A DNA stretch of 64,000 nt from Strongylocentrotus droebachiensis (Eukaryota; Echinodermata; Echinoidea; Camarodonta; Strongylocentrotidae): assembly GCA_035222895.1 (NCBI GenBank), contig JAVYIG010000646.1:372001-436000 (forward strand), written 5' to 3'. Both the position numbers and the translations under genes were made by a program. The notes under the pieces are model-generated. The model was not told the DNA's origin. It did not search any database and was given only the letters and a program-made list of their open reading frames with translations. Below, piece by piece: positions 50,113 through 60,205 of this stretch; the stretch's first letter is position 1, and every line of letters starts with the position of its first letter.

Positions 50113-53100
50113 GGGGGAGATGTATTTCAATGTATAGACAGTCAAAGCACAATAAATATTAAGAAACAAATCCCGGAATGAATGAAAAGAAAAGAAAAAG
50201 CAGCAACCTAACAAGGAATTATATAGGCTATGTATAATCCTGCGACTATTTAGTATATTATTAGTCTCCTTTCATCTATAACAGGCCTTCTAAACTAGTT
50301 TATTAGAAGTGCCAAAACGAAAAGAATTTGTAGTTGAAGTGCCACCCTGTATGGTTGACTGTGCTGCGAGGGAGCGTAGCGACCGAGCCGAAAATTGGTG
50401 GGGTCCAGGGGCGAAGCCCTAACGGGGGTAGCAGGGGCGAGGCCCCCTGAAGCTGGCGGATTTAGGGCTTTCTAAAGGCCCAAATGGGGTATTTTTAACA
50501 CCATTTCATTCCAAAATATAGATCTATTCAATCATAATTTCATTTTGATGTGAAAAAAATAGTACGATTCCTGGGTGCAATTAAACTGGAGGTATATTTA
50601 TATGTAGTTTTTGTGTGCAATAAACACGGGAAATGTCAAAATAAAGTGAAAATCAAACAAACAAAAACAAGATGTTTCCAGAGATTGACAATGTTAAAAT
50701 TGGTATCCCATCGTAAGCTAATTGTTGTTCAGACCTTAGGTAGATCTATAGATTCGTATAAAATGGTAAAAAAACGATAAATTCCCCTTTCTTCCTGTTT
50801 GTTAAGCAGGCATTTTGGGCTCAAATTCGACTGCAAATTCTTGATTAAGCTGAGTATTTAATTCTAAAATATATATTTTTCTTTCTTTCTTTCTGTTTTT
50901 TGTTTTGTTGTTGCAACAGTCGCGCGCCACTCCGACTGACCGCAAGCGCCACAAGTGGCGCGCGCGCCACCAGTTGAGAAGGCCTGATCTATAAGTACTA
51001 GGCCTGTACCATGTTATATGTCTACTGTCAATTCCATCTTCTAACACCATGGTTTCGAACAATGTAAATATTTTAAAGTTCTGTAAGGTTTCCAAAATTA
51101 TATTTTTGGAAATGCCCCCCTCTCAAAAAATGAAATGGAAGCTTTTATTACCAATCATGTGAAAGAATATGTTTGGACTATACAAATTTTCCCGGGAAAC
51201 CGCCTACTAATTGATATATTTGGTAAATTATTATATCTATCCAGTCCGGATAGATATAATAATTTATCACGTAGTCCCATATACATCTTTATGTGTACAT
51301 TGCTTGTAACTTTGCCAAGACTGGGCCAAATTTCTTATCATTTTGATGATTCCAGAACCTTGCAGTACACACCAATACTTATATATGCTAGATAATCAAC
51401 CTTTTCTAATCGATTCCACAACGTTTCTTTCACAATGCAATGGCATGACCAGAACTGGTTTTTACCTTTAATTAGCCCCCCAAAAAGGAAAAAAGATCTA
51501 CTGTATAGGTCTGAATGATCGAAACGTTATTTTTACCTTTCATTGTAGACTGGACTGAAGCTTCTTCTGTATATCTTCGTTTGACCTTTGACATCGTTAT
51601 CTGGGTCAAGATAGAGTGTGACGTAGGTGTCAGAAAGTGCCGCCCCTTCAGGTAAAGGTCGAAGGTCACGCGCCTGTACCACGGTGACAATAAGACGAGA
51701 TGGATCGGATGAATACTCGATGATGACCTCAACCTGACCCGCTCTGTCATAGAAAAAAGGAATTAAAAAAAAAATCAATGTCAAAGAAAGAAAACGATAA
51801 AATAATGATTATAATTCGCAAATGTTCTAGTGTTCAAAAGGCCTCCAAAGTACAGTGACATCTATAAATGGCGACTACCTACAGTGGTCACTTATGATGT
51901 CCCCCTCTAGGATGAAATGTATTTCTTAGAACCTGTCTAGAAAGGCCACATGTCACCTGGAAACTTCTACTGTTTCCCTTGGGTAGCCTCCATAGACAGG
52001 TTTCGCTGGAAGGTCAATCATTTAAAGTGCTAATCGTTCAATCAAGTGATCATGTCCCATTCTACTACACCTGAGTTGAAAATGGTCAATACAGGGGGGC
52101 GTTTCACAAAGCCCTTTTTCAATGACAAATTACAAAAATCCGTGACAAATTTGCTGATAACCAATCTGAAGCAAGGAGCTCTGTAGCTTATAACACAAAT
52201 TGTCATTTGTCACTGATGACAATTTTTGTGAAAAGCCCCCCTGATCAATAACTTGTCAGATGTCGTCAGTGTCGTGGCTATAATATGAAATTGAACACAT
52301 TGTCAGCTACAAACTAACTACCCCTACCACAAAGAAGGTATTTGTATTTTCTGCCAAAAAATCTTAATTTAGCCAGTTCACGATTTAAGATTTATTGTTC
52401 AAGATTGAAGATAAGGTTTTATTGTCCATGTACCGCAATGCATGCGTGAACTGCCAGTGCTTGTATTATTCATAAGGGAGTGAAATAATTCAGTTGTCAA
52501 GTTTAAGTTCAAGTTCATTTCCACATTTGTTTAAAACGAACACAATAAATGCAATCAACATGTATATATATATATATATATATATGTAATATACATAAAA
52601 CAAAGATTCAAAAGAAACATGTACTACTCGTGATGTGGTTGGAATAACAAAGACCAACAGGCCTATCAAGGAACTCCCATACTAAATAATATTACATAAA
52701 GTATTTATATATCATGCTTATTCATAATGGAAAAACATGAAGAAAATTTACGAAACAATTTAAAAGATGATTGAAATATACATAAAAGGCAAAAAATACA
52801 ATCCAATACAATGATCAAGTGGTTAAACTGAAATTTGTTTTCCATTGATCTCAGATGACCACAAATAGCCTGTTATTATCATTATTATTATTTTACTTAA
52901 TTTTAATCCCAATTGTGGAGCCTGAAGCTGCTCAAGCTATTTTTGTCATGTCATCACCATCATCATCACTACCATCTTCACTATCCATCTTCACTATCAT
53001 CTTCACTATCATCTTCACTATTATCTTCACTATCATTATCACTATCATCGTCATCATCACCATCCTCACTATCGTCGTCACCATCACATCATCCTCCTCC

Positions 53101-54409
53101 TCATCACCATCACTATCAGCATCATCCTCCTCTTCAGCATCGTCGTCTTCACCACCACCACCGTCACTATCATCATCATCATCACAATCATTGTCATCAC
53201 CACCATCATTGTTGATTATTATCATCATTATTTTAACATCACCATTATCATAATTGTTCATCTTTGTTAAGATCAATATACAGTAGTATTTATGATCCCC
53301 ACTATCACTGTTTTAACCACAGTAGCATTAACCCTGATAGTAGTTATCAATATCATAATCTCATTGAACTCAATTAACCCTCTCTTCTCCCTATCTTATT
53401 CTCTCTCTCTCTCTGTCTCTCTCTCTTTCTTTCTCTCTCTCTTTCTTACCTGATTCTCTTTCTCCTTCCTTCCCTCACCAATTTCATGTTTCGTTATGTA
53501 TTAAATATGCATGCTTGGGTGTCCGTGCGTGCGTGAGTGTTTGTGCGTGTGCGCGTGTACGTGTGTGTTGCTCTATCTCTCTGTCGAATGAAACTCATGA
53601 TAATTATAGCTCTCCCTCTCTCTATCTCTATCTCTCTATCTCTCTTTTTCTCTCTCTCTCTTTCTTTCTCTCTTTCTCTCTTCCATATTTATTTCGTAGA
53701 AGCACGCTCATGTTGACTAATTCATAACAATAACATTGCATCCTTCGTGCTCATATATTGTTCTCTTCACTGCTCAATGAAAGCACTTTGTGATAATCTA
53801 AATTGATTTCAGCATCATGTGTAATGAAACGTGAAGTAAGCTTTACCGATCACGTGACCAGTACGTGACATGTGACACGTATTGACGCCCTTACAACCGA
53901 TTTTAACGTTATGTGATGAGGCTTACTGTCTTTATAATTTCTCACACGAGTTATTACAGTTGACATCGACATTTAGATAAGCAATCTTAAATTTGCTCAA
54001 TGTAGTTTCATTTAGATGATACAAATCTTGTTGTTGTTGCATTGTTCGCGCAAATATGTGTTTGTGTGTGTGTGGGAGGGGGCATGCAAATTAAATCTAT
54101 AATGGCAGATTGTGGCTGGATGAAATGCCTTAAATTGTCCAAATTAACAGTATAATTGCACATTGTGGCTGGACGAAATGCCTTAAATTGTGAAAGCAAT
54201 GAAGAAATTAAAGAAATTAATGAAAGTTTCGAATGACGGTGTCGTTATTCTGATTCTCTGACTATCATTACCGTTTCATCTTGAGCCTGATTGGTTATGA
54301 ATCGTGATAATAGCCAACTGCCCTATAGTATATATACGGCCTACGGCTCCTACAGTCGTGTAAACATCCCCTAAAAATCCTCTCACAACACGTACATGAC
54401 CGAGAGAGC

Positions 54410-54450
<41 letters not shown>

Positions 54451-57400
54451 AGGGAGAGAGAAAAGGGGATAGGAAAAGAGAGAGAGAAACAAAATCGAAT
54501 AAGAGACAGTCTTTTAGATTTCCAGCCAGGCTCTGAACTTGCACATTCGTGACCAGAAGTCAAAAAAAACTTTCTATAGAAACATGCATTTGCAGCTACT
54601 CCCGGATAAATTTGAGTCACCCCTTGATATTTTGTTTTTGAGATGGGATGTTGTGTATTATTATAATGAAGGCAATCATGAAAGTGAAATAAGATCGAAT
54701 CGAAGCAGGTGATATAGCGTTTCAAGAAGGCCGCTGTATGACGTCATCATTTCTTTGAAGTGCCCTATGTCCTGCGTGTACCGATCGAAAGGGTCTTTCT
54801 AGGAGCGCGGGTCAAGATTTAACAGTCTGTCTGGTAATTCTCCTTCACCCACTTCTGTGATGGGTATACAATTCAATCATTTTGCTTACAGCGTTGACTG
54901 TTATTATGTTTCTATGCAATTGTGTTGTATGTGCCTGTAGGTTTGCCCAAGACTTTAATTCGAATTAGAAGGACTAGGTAATGGACACTGTCACACTAAT
55001 GTATTACCAAAAGGGCACTGGTGCATTGATATGGTATCGAACACCGGACCTCCAAGTTACAATGTCACTGCTCTATACCACATAGCCATTATTCTATCCC
55101 CATTTGATTGTTGACATAACTCCGAGTAAAGACTCAATGAAGCTTTGAAACATTTTTAACGGGTTTTTTCTGACCCCCCCCCCCCCTCAACACACACACA
55201 CACACACACGCAAGCTCAGTCATTTTACATGTCTTTTAAAATAATTTCCTTCCCCCATATAGTGTTGTTAAAGTAAGACCATCTGGGGGTGTTTCACAAA
55301 GATCCTAAGTCGAACTTAACTCTAAGTTGGACTAAAAAATTATGGAGAGACATTTGGAGCCTTGTCACAATATATTCGAAAGTGAAAATTTAAGTATTTC
55401 AGACTTTTCATAAATTGCACATCAAGACGGAATATAAAATCTCCTTGATAATAGAAAATAAAATGATTTGACTCAACATTTTATGCCTTTTAAAATGACT
55501 TTTACAAAATTATTTCAACCATTCTAATGGATTTGCATAATTGTTAAGTCCAACTTAGAGATAAGTTCAACTTAGGATCTTTGTGAAACACCCCCCCCCC
55601 TGTTTTATCGGTACAGGTTTGTTTATTGCGAAGTTGATCTAAGTTAGATGTGAAATGATTGAAATCAAAATCTACAGCACCTGCCAAAAATGTGGGCGAC
55701 CATCTACTGAAAAATATAGAAACTTATACATGCAGGATGGATTTTTGTTTGGTTTAGTATAACGTTTGATTCTTTTTATTCTCTGCAATACAAATGCTTG
55801 TAGTAACATTCGCCATGGTATTGATAATTTTTCGTCGTAGTATAATTATCCATTTCGTTCTTTCCTTTTTTACCTCACATCTTAGCATTTTGTCACGGAA
55901 TAGAATTTCTTTAAATCTCGCTTAGGAAAAAAAGATAGTCAAATTTTAGTTGAGCGATGAAGGGATGTGCAAGCAATGTGTTATATACAGTGCGTCCCAG
56001 AAAAAACGAAACCGAGAAGTATCGATGTTCTATCATAACTTAATGACAACTATAATTAATGAATGATACATATTTGGAAAGCTTAGACTCTCCTCTTTCA
56101 GTTCACGCATGAGTGATTAAAAGCAATTTGAAGGAAGGAAACCAAAAAGACATTTGGCGGGCGGTATCTGAATTTCGAAGAAAAATTCACATTTCTAGAA
56201 AGTTGAGTTTCTGCCCTTTCATATGACACCTCAATCAGGAAAAATGAGTGAGGAATGACAAAGTTCTGTTTGTTTAAAGTAGTGCTTGCATTTCCATAAT
56301 TTTATTAAACGAATTCGTTTTCACTGGCTACCTACCGAATCAATAAACGAAATTAACAAAAGACTTAACTCCGTTTCGTTGACAATCAGCCGTAGACGAG
56401 AGTCTTCATGCATGGCTGATTGTCAACGAAACGGAGTTAAGTCTTTTGTCAAATCTGCTTTTTGCTACGGCAGGCACCGAGTGAAAATGAATTCGTTTGT
56501 TAAAATTATGAAAATGTAAGGGCTACTTTAAACAAACAGAACTTTGTTATTCCTGGCTCATTTTTCTTGATTGAGGTATCATATGAAAGAGCAGAAAATG
56601 AACTTTCTAGAAATATGAATTTTTCTTTGAAATTCAGATACCGCCCGCCAAATTACTTTTTGATTTCCTTCCTTCAAATTACTTTTAATTACTCATGCGT
56701 GAGATATACACCACGTGAGTAGCATCAACTGAAAGAGGAGACTCTAAGCTTTCCAAATATGTATCATTCATTAATTATGGTTGTGATTAAGTTATGATAA
56801 AACATCGATACTTCTCGGTTTCGTTTTTTCTGGGACGCACTGTATAGTACACACTCTGAATCCACATCCATTATGACTATATGAGCCTGAAGCACGTCCA
56901 TTCATCAAGACTTGTTTGCAATGCTCTCGGTGTTCCTAATAGAGCCTGCATTTATCACTCCCCATCTCTTCTCTCTCTTTCTCCCTCCCTCTCTCTCTCT
57001 CATCCTCTTCTTCCAGTTTTACCTTTTTATTTTCTATCTCTCCCTCCTTCCCTCACTCTCTCTCTCTCTCTTCTCCACCGCTCTTCTTTCTCTTTTTGTC
57101 TTCCTCATCGTTTCTCTCTTTCCTTTCGACACTCTCTGTGACTCTGTCAATCTGTCTATTTTCCCAATGTTATTGTTCTCTGCTGCTTCCCCCTCTGTAT
57201 ATCACTCTTTCGTTCTGTCACTCATGTATCTGTCTTTATATTATATCTTTATTCTCCTCCCATCTCTTCTTCTTTCCCTCGTTGGTCATGCGTGCGTCTC
57301 CTATATCTACATGCTTATTCTATTATACCGTTTGTGTTCCCCGTCACTGTCTCTTTCCATCTCCTCACGGTTTGATTGATTTCTCTCAGTTTTTACCAGC

Positions 57401-58718
57401 ATGAAGTTTAATCTGTATCTACGATTTATTATAGTTAATATGATGACAAGATTTTTAAAGACGCATACTAGTGGGCTCTCAATGGAAATTTAAAGCCCCG
57501 CTGTCCTACTTGTAGCTACTTGCTCCCTCTATATAGAAAACTTCCCCGATCGGTGCCTGTTGGTCCCCCATGATCCTCTATTTCTTATTATAGTTGAGAG
57601 CTGAGTTAATGCGATAGCCACCTGTCAGTGAGCTCGCTGTGTGGTCTATTCCCTTCTGGCCCAGTAGCATTGACGGTCTTTAACACCATTCGGGTGTTTA
57701 CCCAATAACAGGTGTTATCAATCACCAGGATTAACCTTTAGTTTTAAGACCAACAGGCCATATGTATTAAATGCCATGCATTCCCCCAAACGGTAAAGAC
57801 CCGGAGACTCTCAGAGAGACTAGGAGGTATTATATGACAGGCCTACATGTTTGCTGTGTGCAGACTTGAAACACGCATTAAAGTTTTTGCCACCAAGTCT
57901 GGTGTTGGCGACTTCTGGCCTTCTGCACATGGAAATTACTAACGACCCTCTTCCTTTAAGAGATAGTTAATTCTCACCGATATGTTTCTATAAAACAGAG
58001 GTTGATATACAAATAATACACAGCAGTGAGGGCATAAATAAGAATTACCCACACAAGGTACCTTTGGACAGTCTAACACTCCCGAGGCGCTAGCCGAGGA
58101 CTGTTTTGAAGGTACCGAGTGTCGGTAATTCAACTAATGCCTGAAGGAAATTGTGTATTATTTGTTTTATAAGATTATGTTTTATTTGTTATATGGAATG
58201 ATGTTTTACAACATGATTTTAGTAATGACCGGTCATGATCTATATTCCGCGTTAGAAAAAATAAATGCCTGGTCACGTGTACGCTTTCGTCCAATCATTT
58301 AATTAGGATCCACGTCATCATCTTATAATGTGTATTATAGGGCCATCGGTGCGGTCATGACGATTTTTAAATAGAAGTGGGTCAGTGCCTTTGATTGGCT
58401 AGTAGATGAATGTTTGGTGACCTATACTTACGTGCTAAATATATTTTCGTGCACCGATGATTCTGACGTCACACTCGAAAGGGATTCACTGCTGTAACAC
58501 CGGACCAGCTTGCGCATAATCGCATCCTCGTCAGCTAGGTCACGCGCGTCGGCGGCATGCGCGTTGTTATGATTGAGTAGTTCCGGGGTAACGGTAGGTG
58601 GCGGCATACGAGATTCCTGTGCTGCTGCTGATATGGCTTGTTCTGCCTTGACGAAGAGGTTTTCATATTGGATGAACTGTCCTGTCTCGTTCACTGGTAT
58701 CTCCGTGCTCTGTGTGAC
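44803..58718 (-). CDS. SYT12: synaptotagmin-12, six C-terminal exons (N terminus not found)
   Basis: Exons in transcript order: 58718-58432, 51743-51537, 48728-48551, 47268-47148, 46328-46195, 44973-44803 (TAG). Phases agree throughout and give 365 aa; human SYT12 is about 421 aa, so roughly the first 60 residues, including the transmembrane segment, are missing. The first exon is a linker with a Ser-rich stretch (SSESLSSVTSESS). The next two encode C2A (from GQVEVIIEY) and the last three C2B: SLSYLPTAERLTVV, DPFVKVYLLQNGKKISKKKT, FNEAMMFSVPS, SHWNQMLISLRKPVAMWHSL. These match remembered human SYT12 segments (SLSYLPTAERLTVVVVKAKNL, HWNQML). SYT12 is an unconventional synaptotagmin of secretory and synaptic vesicles thought not to bind calcium. 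In this copy the C2B loop-3 acidic residues are replaced (VAQFGMGGKTP), which fits. The acceptor of exon 51743 could also be two bases downstream, but only 51743 keeps the frame. Confidence 0.93.
45062..45267. mobile_element. MITE family B, internally deleted copy
   Basis: GGGGGTTGTTTCATAAAGATC and TTATGTGAAACACCCCC ends; interior matches 55285-55600 but lacks about 110 bp. Within the last SYT12 intron. Confidence 0.75.
45352..45428. repeat. Tandem duplication, ~37-bp unit
   Basis: ACTTAGATAGTTATATATTTTCCTAAAT occurs twice in direct succession. Confidence 0.85.
45549..45718. mobile_element. TIR element, related copy at 58.0 kb
   Basis: CAAATAATACACAGCAGAG and TGTGTATTATTTG ends; GGGCATTAGTAA pairs with TTACTAATGCCC. 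The 58000-58165 copy shares GTACCTTTGGACAGTCTAAC and GTTTTGAAGGTACCGAGTGT. Confidence 0.75.
46378..46437 (-). pseudogene. Partial duplicate of a SYT12 C2B exon
   Basis: Matches 46263-46325 of the real exon at an offset of about 115 bp. Minus-strand reading gives FVKVYLLQNGKKI then diverges (GEKMTS). It lies upstream of the real exon in the intron and lacks the CCAG acceptor, so it is probably a dead half-exon. Confidence 0.88.
46845..46950. repeat. Dispersed repeat shared with 28.31-28.45 kb
   Basis: ACTATTGAAATATAATTGGTC, ACAAGTGAATGAAAT and GGTTACATTACGAAAATGACC resemble the 28.3-kb stretch. Unassigned family. Confidence 0.5.
46985..47115 (-). repeat. Partial copy of the 57.5-kb dispersed repeat
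   Basis: AACATAAGAAAAAGGGGATC, ATGGGGACCAATGG and TATATAGAGGGCGCAA match 1.95-2.05 kb and, inverted, 57.5-57.6 kb. It lies 33 bp downstream of the SYT12 exon at 47268-47148. Confidence 0.68.
47266..47501 (-). repeat. Seven-unit minisatellite of a SYT12 3' splice site
   Basis: Units start at 47266, 47300, 47332, 47366, 47400, 47434 and 47468 (34 bp each, the second 32 bp). On the minus strand each unit carries ATGTTTTCTCTCATACAG followed by AAACC. The unit nearest the exon supplies the acceptor used by exon 47268-47148, whose first codons are AAA CCA. The other six carry the same pyrimidine tract and AG. Confidence 0.96.
47822..48215 (-). mobile_element. SINE, reverse, with a duplicated core
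   Basis: On the minus strand: GTGTCGTGGTATATTGG head, B box GGTTCAAATCCC, then the core with CACTCTCCACCC twice (once in AATAGCCACTCTCCACCCATG, once in TTGCCACTCTCCACCCAGG), then TGGAGCGCCTTGAGC and an ATT tail. Confidence 0.8.
48225..48515 (+). mobile_element. CR1-like LINE 3' end
   Basis: Short in-frame reading CSAPRLWNSLQAS, IRCISDITLFRSKLK is the last RT segment of CR1-like LINEs. The 3' UTR ends AAAGCGCTTTGATATAAATC ... AAAGCGCTTAATAAG and ATT. This is the same 3' module that ends the SINEs, suggesting they share a LINE partner. Confidence 0.72.
49125..49515. repeat. (GT)n, (GA)n, (CA)n and poly-G low-complexity DNA
   Basis: GTGTGTGTGTGTGT then GAGAGAGA then ACACACACAC at 49125-49205, a G run at ~49381-49399, further GA tracts to 49484. 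Creates several long false frames. Confidence 0.9.
49525..49989. repeat. Inverted pair of ~40 bp inside a SYT12 intron
   Basis: ATCAAAGATGGGATGAGAGC (49527 on) is the reverse complement of GCTCTCATCCCATCTTTGAT at 49968-49987. GTAACGAAGTAAATGTAATACG occurs directly repeated at about 49772 and 50020, the latter just outside. Confidence 0.7.
50282..50986. mobile_element. hAT-like non-autonomous transposon (705 bp)
   Basis: Ends CAGGCCTTCTAAACT and AGTTGAGAAGGCCTG; perfect 8-bp target duplication ATCTATAA on both sides (50274-50281, 50987-50994). The interior includes a GC-rich block at 50365-50470 with GGGGTCCAGGGGCGAAGCCC and, near the right end, CGCGCGCCACTCC / GTGGCGCGCGCG. No transposase. 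Confidence 0.92.
51127..51450. repeat. Dispersed repeat (fullest copy) with an internal palindrome
   Basis: Carries both halves found separately at 1.1 and 4.6 kb. TAAATTATTATATCTATCC and GGATAGATATAATAATTTA form a perfect hairpin at about 51224-51266. It ends about 90 bp from the SYT12 C2A exon. Confidence 0.75.
52094..52242. mobile_element. MITE family A, copy 6
   Basis: GGGGGGCGTTTCACAAAGCC ... TTTTGTGAAAAGCCCCCC in the same orientation as the 35.9-kb copy. Confidence 0.8.
52945..53250. repeat. (ATC/TCA)n microsatellite with a 12-bp inner unit
   Basis: Starts with ATCATC, then TTCACTATCATC is repeated about five times (52977-53040), then mixed TCA/TCC/ACC triplets. Confidence 0.88.
53400..53700. 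repeat. CT-rich tracts
   Basis: TCTCTCTCTCTCT at 53400-53445 and again 53610-53690, separated by a GTGCGTGTGCG stretch (53520-53570). Confidence 0.8.
54410..54490. repeat. (GA)n microsatellite
   Basis: AGAGAGAGAGAGAGAGAGAG from about 54414. Confidence 0.85.
54955..55095 (-). repeat. tRNA-derived SINE piece, reverse
   Basis: Minus strand: ATGGCTATGTGGTATAGAGC (A box), CCGGTGTTCGATACC (B box), then CCAGTGCCCTTTTGGTAATA. Confidence 0.6.
55285..55600. mobile_element. MITE family B, copy 3 (~316 bp)
   Basis: GGGGGTGTTTCACAAAGATC ... GATCTTTGTGAAACACCCCC; same length as the 6.3-kb copy. Confidence 0.83.
55988..56842. mobile_element. Large foldback element (855 bp), TA-flanked
   Basis: Two long arms (about 400 and 430 bp) are imperfect reverse complements around a ~22-bp loop near 56392-56413. 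Ends CAGTGCGTCCCAGAAAAAAC and GTTTTTTCTGGGACGCACTG are exact, with TA on both sides. End sequence and TA target fit a Tc1/mariner-type element, but there is no transposase. Confidence 0.9.
56965..57130. repeat. CT-rich tract
   Basis: CTCTCTCTCTC and CCCTCC runs; the open frames over it are compositional. Confidence 0.8.
57470..57960. repeat. Fullest copy of a ~490-bp dispersed repeat
   Basis: Its left half matches 1855-2065 and 46985-47115 (inverted) and its right half matches 30478-30760. Four partial or full copies in the window. Family not recognised. Confidence 0.75.
57999..58165. mobile_element. TIR element related to 45.5 kb
   Basis: CAAATAATACACAGCAGTGAG ... TTGTGTATTATTTG, with GAATTACCCACAC internally. 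It ends about 270 bp from the SYT12 exon at 58432. Confidence 0.72.
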
Positions 58719-59639
58719 CTAATTGTGAATGATTGAAAAACATATAACATCAATGGCAGGCTAGAACACTGCTTAACACGTAATGAAAACAAAAAATGTT
58801 GGGTGAAATTTACCCAAACAAAAGGTAATTTTGTGTCATAGAAACTTTGGGGAAATGTTATGCCCAATGTAGGTAACTATAGTTTTCCCAATCGTTACTA
58901 CCTTTTAAAAGGGTGAGGTATAACAATTTATAAATCACTGTGTAATAAAAAAAAATCATTGACAACATCAACTTTAAAGGTTGTATACTACTTCTATCCC
59001 TTCTTCTCCCAGCTGGTCGGTTATTTCCATTCAAGGGCGATCAATAATTCCACTTCGGTAAGCTCAATGGATGGATGAATGTACTGGGCTTTTATATATT
59101 TATGTACAGACAACATGTAGTCGCTATCATAAACGAGTGCGATTATTGACCAATATTTTGCCTAGAATCAGCGTTTTCAAACGTCTTTCAGGCAAATTTT
59201 TTAAGGTGATAAATGCAAAGCCTTTTCCAAACTTCTTTAGATATGGGCATATTGTAACGCCGAAAAAAGGTGCGTTTTGAATGTGACATACAGCCAGAGT
59301 CACGTTTCAGAGACATGATAAACTCAAAGCTGTTTTGAACCCCATATACAAATCGGACCTTCCCAGGTTAATTTCCTGTTCGGAGGATAGCGCGCCATGT
59401 GTTGTGTCATGTCGTTGTACAAACATGTGTGTGTAGTTGACCTCCAAGAAACTGTCAGCTTCCAGGGTCAAACGGCGCAAAGCAGCTGCGCAGAGACAAG
59501 GCCTTTATTTTGAATCGTGAAGAGACGATAAACGCGACTTCCCGCAAATCACGTTCGTATAGTGGGGTTCGAATGTGGGGTTTGATATGTACATATCTAG
59601 TGGCAAGACACGATAAAACAAACCTGCCTCTGTGGGCGT

Positions 59640-59825
59640 AAGGCTCGTTCAGATACTCGGCAAAACCTCGGGGTTTTTAAAAAAAATGATGGCGTAAGAT
59701 GTATACGCTTCTACATTTCTACATCGTATAACACAAAGTTTTGAATTGCACGTAAACAAACCGCGGCGTATTTTTTGCGGCGGATTTTTTGCTGTGGTTT
59801 ACCGAGACATATGTGAACAAGCTTT
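59640..59825. mobile_element. MITE family AAGGCTCGTTCAG, copy 4
   Basis: AAGGCTCGTTCAGATACTCG ... TATGTGAACAAGCTTT with GTTTTTTGCGGCGGATTT-type interior. Confidence 0.68.
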
Positions 59826-59947
59826 ATTCAGTATAATATCTGCCTGGAGATAGTTTGCAATCAAAATGTGGGTAAATAACAAAGTTCATGTAATTAACTA
59901 GTTCTATTTTGCTTTTGCCCACGCTAGAACATAATTGCATTCTCTTA

Positions 59948-60205
59948 GGCCTAACAAAAAGAAGATGTTGTATTGCCCTTTAGGTTCCAAAACATGAATC
60001 GGTCGGGCGATTTTCTTTTTTCTTTTCCCTCTTTGGGCTGATATTTCTCAGTTTTGAATGCTTTAACACAATTTTTTTGTATTCATTAAACTTTTTTTTT
60101 TTAAACGTTAACAAAAAAAATTAAAAAAAAATAAAAAGCCGACCGTAGATTTCAAGATTTTGGGGCCGGTTGCAAAGGGCAATACAACATTTTTTTGTTA
60201 AGGCC
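59948..60205. mobile_element. Harbinger-like MITE (258 bp), intact ends
   Basis: GGCCTAACAAAAAGAAGATG ... TTTTTTTGTTAAGGCC with GTTGTATTGCCCTT / AAGGGCAATACAAC pairing. TTA on both sides (59945-59947, 60206-60208). Same family as the intron-7 element at 19346. Confidence 0.85.

Larger units (their letters stand above)
51744..58431. other. SYT12 intron of 6.7 kb, repeats only
   Basis: Holds MITE family A and B copies, an (AT)n run near 52562, a TCA/ATC repeat region, CT tracts, a SINE piece (54955-55095), the large foldback element and the 57.5-kb repeat. I see no further exon. Confidence 0.7.

Noticed and set aside
52855-53276. Ser/Ile-rich and Asp-rich frames
   Set aside because: ATC/TCA microsatellite in a SYT12 intron.
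56881-57404. Three overlapping Leu/Ser-rich frames resembling membrane proteins
   Set aside because: CT-rich low-complexity DNA mimics hydrophobic segments.
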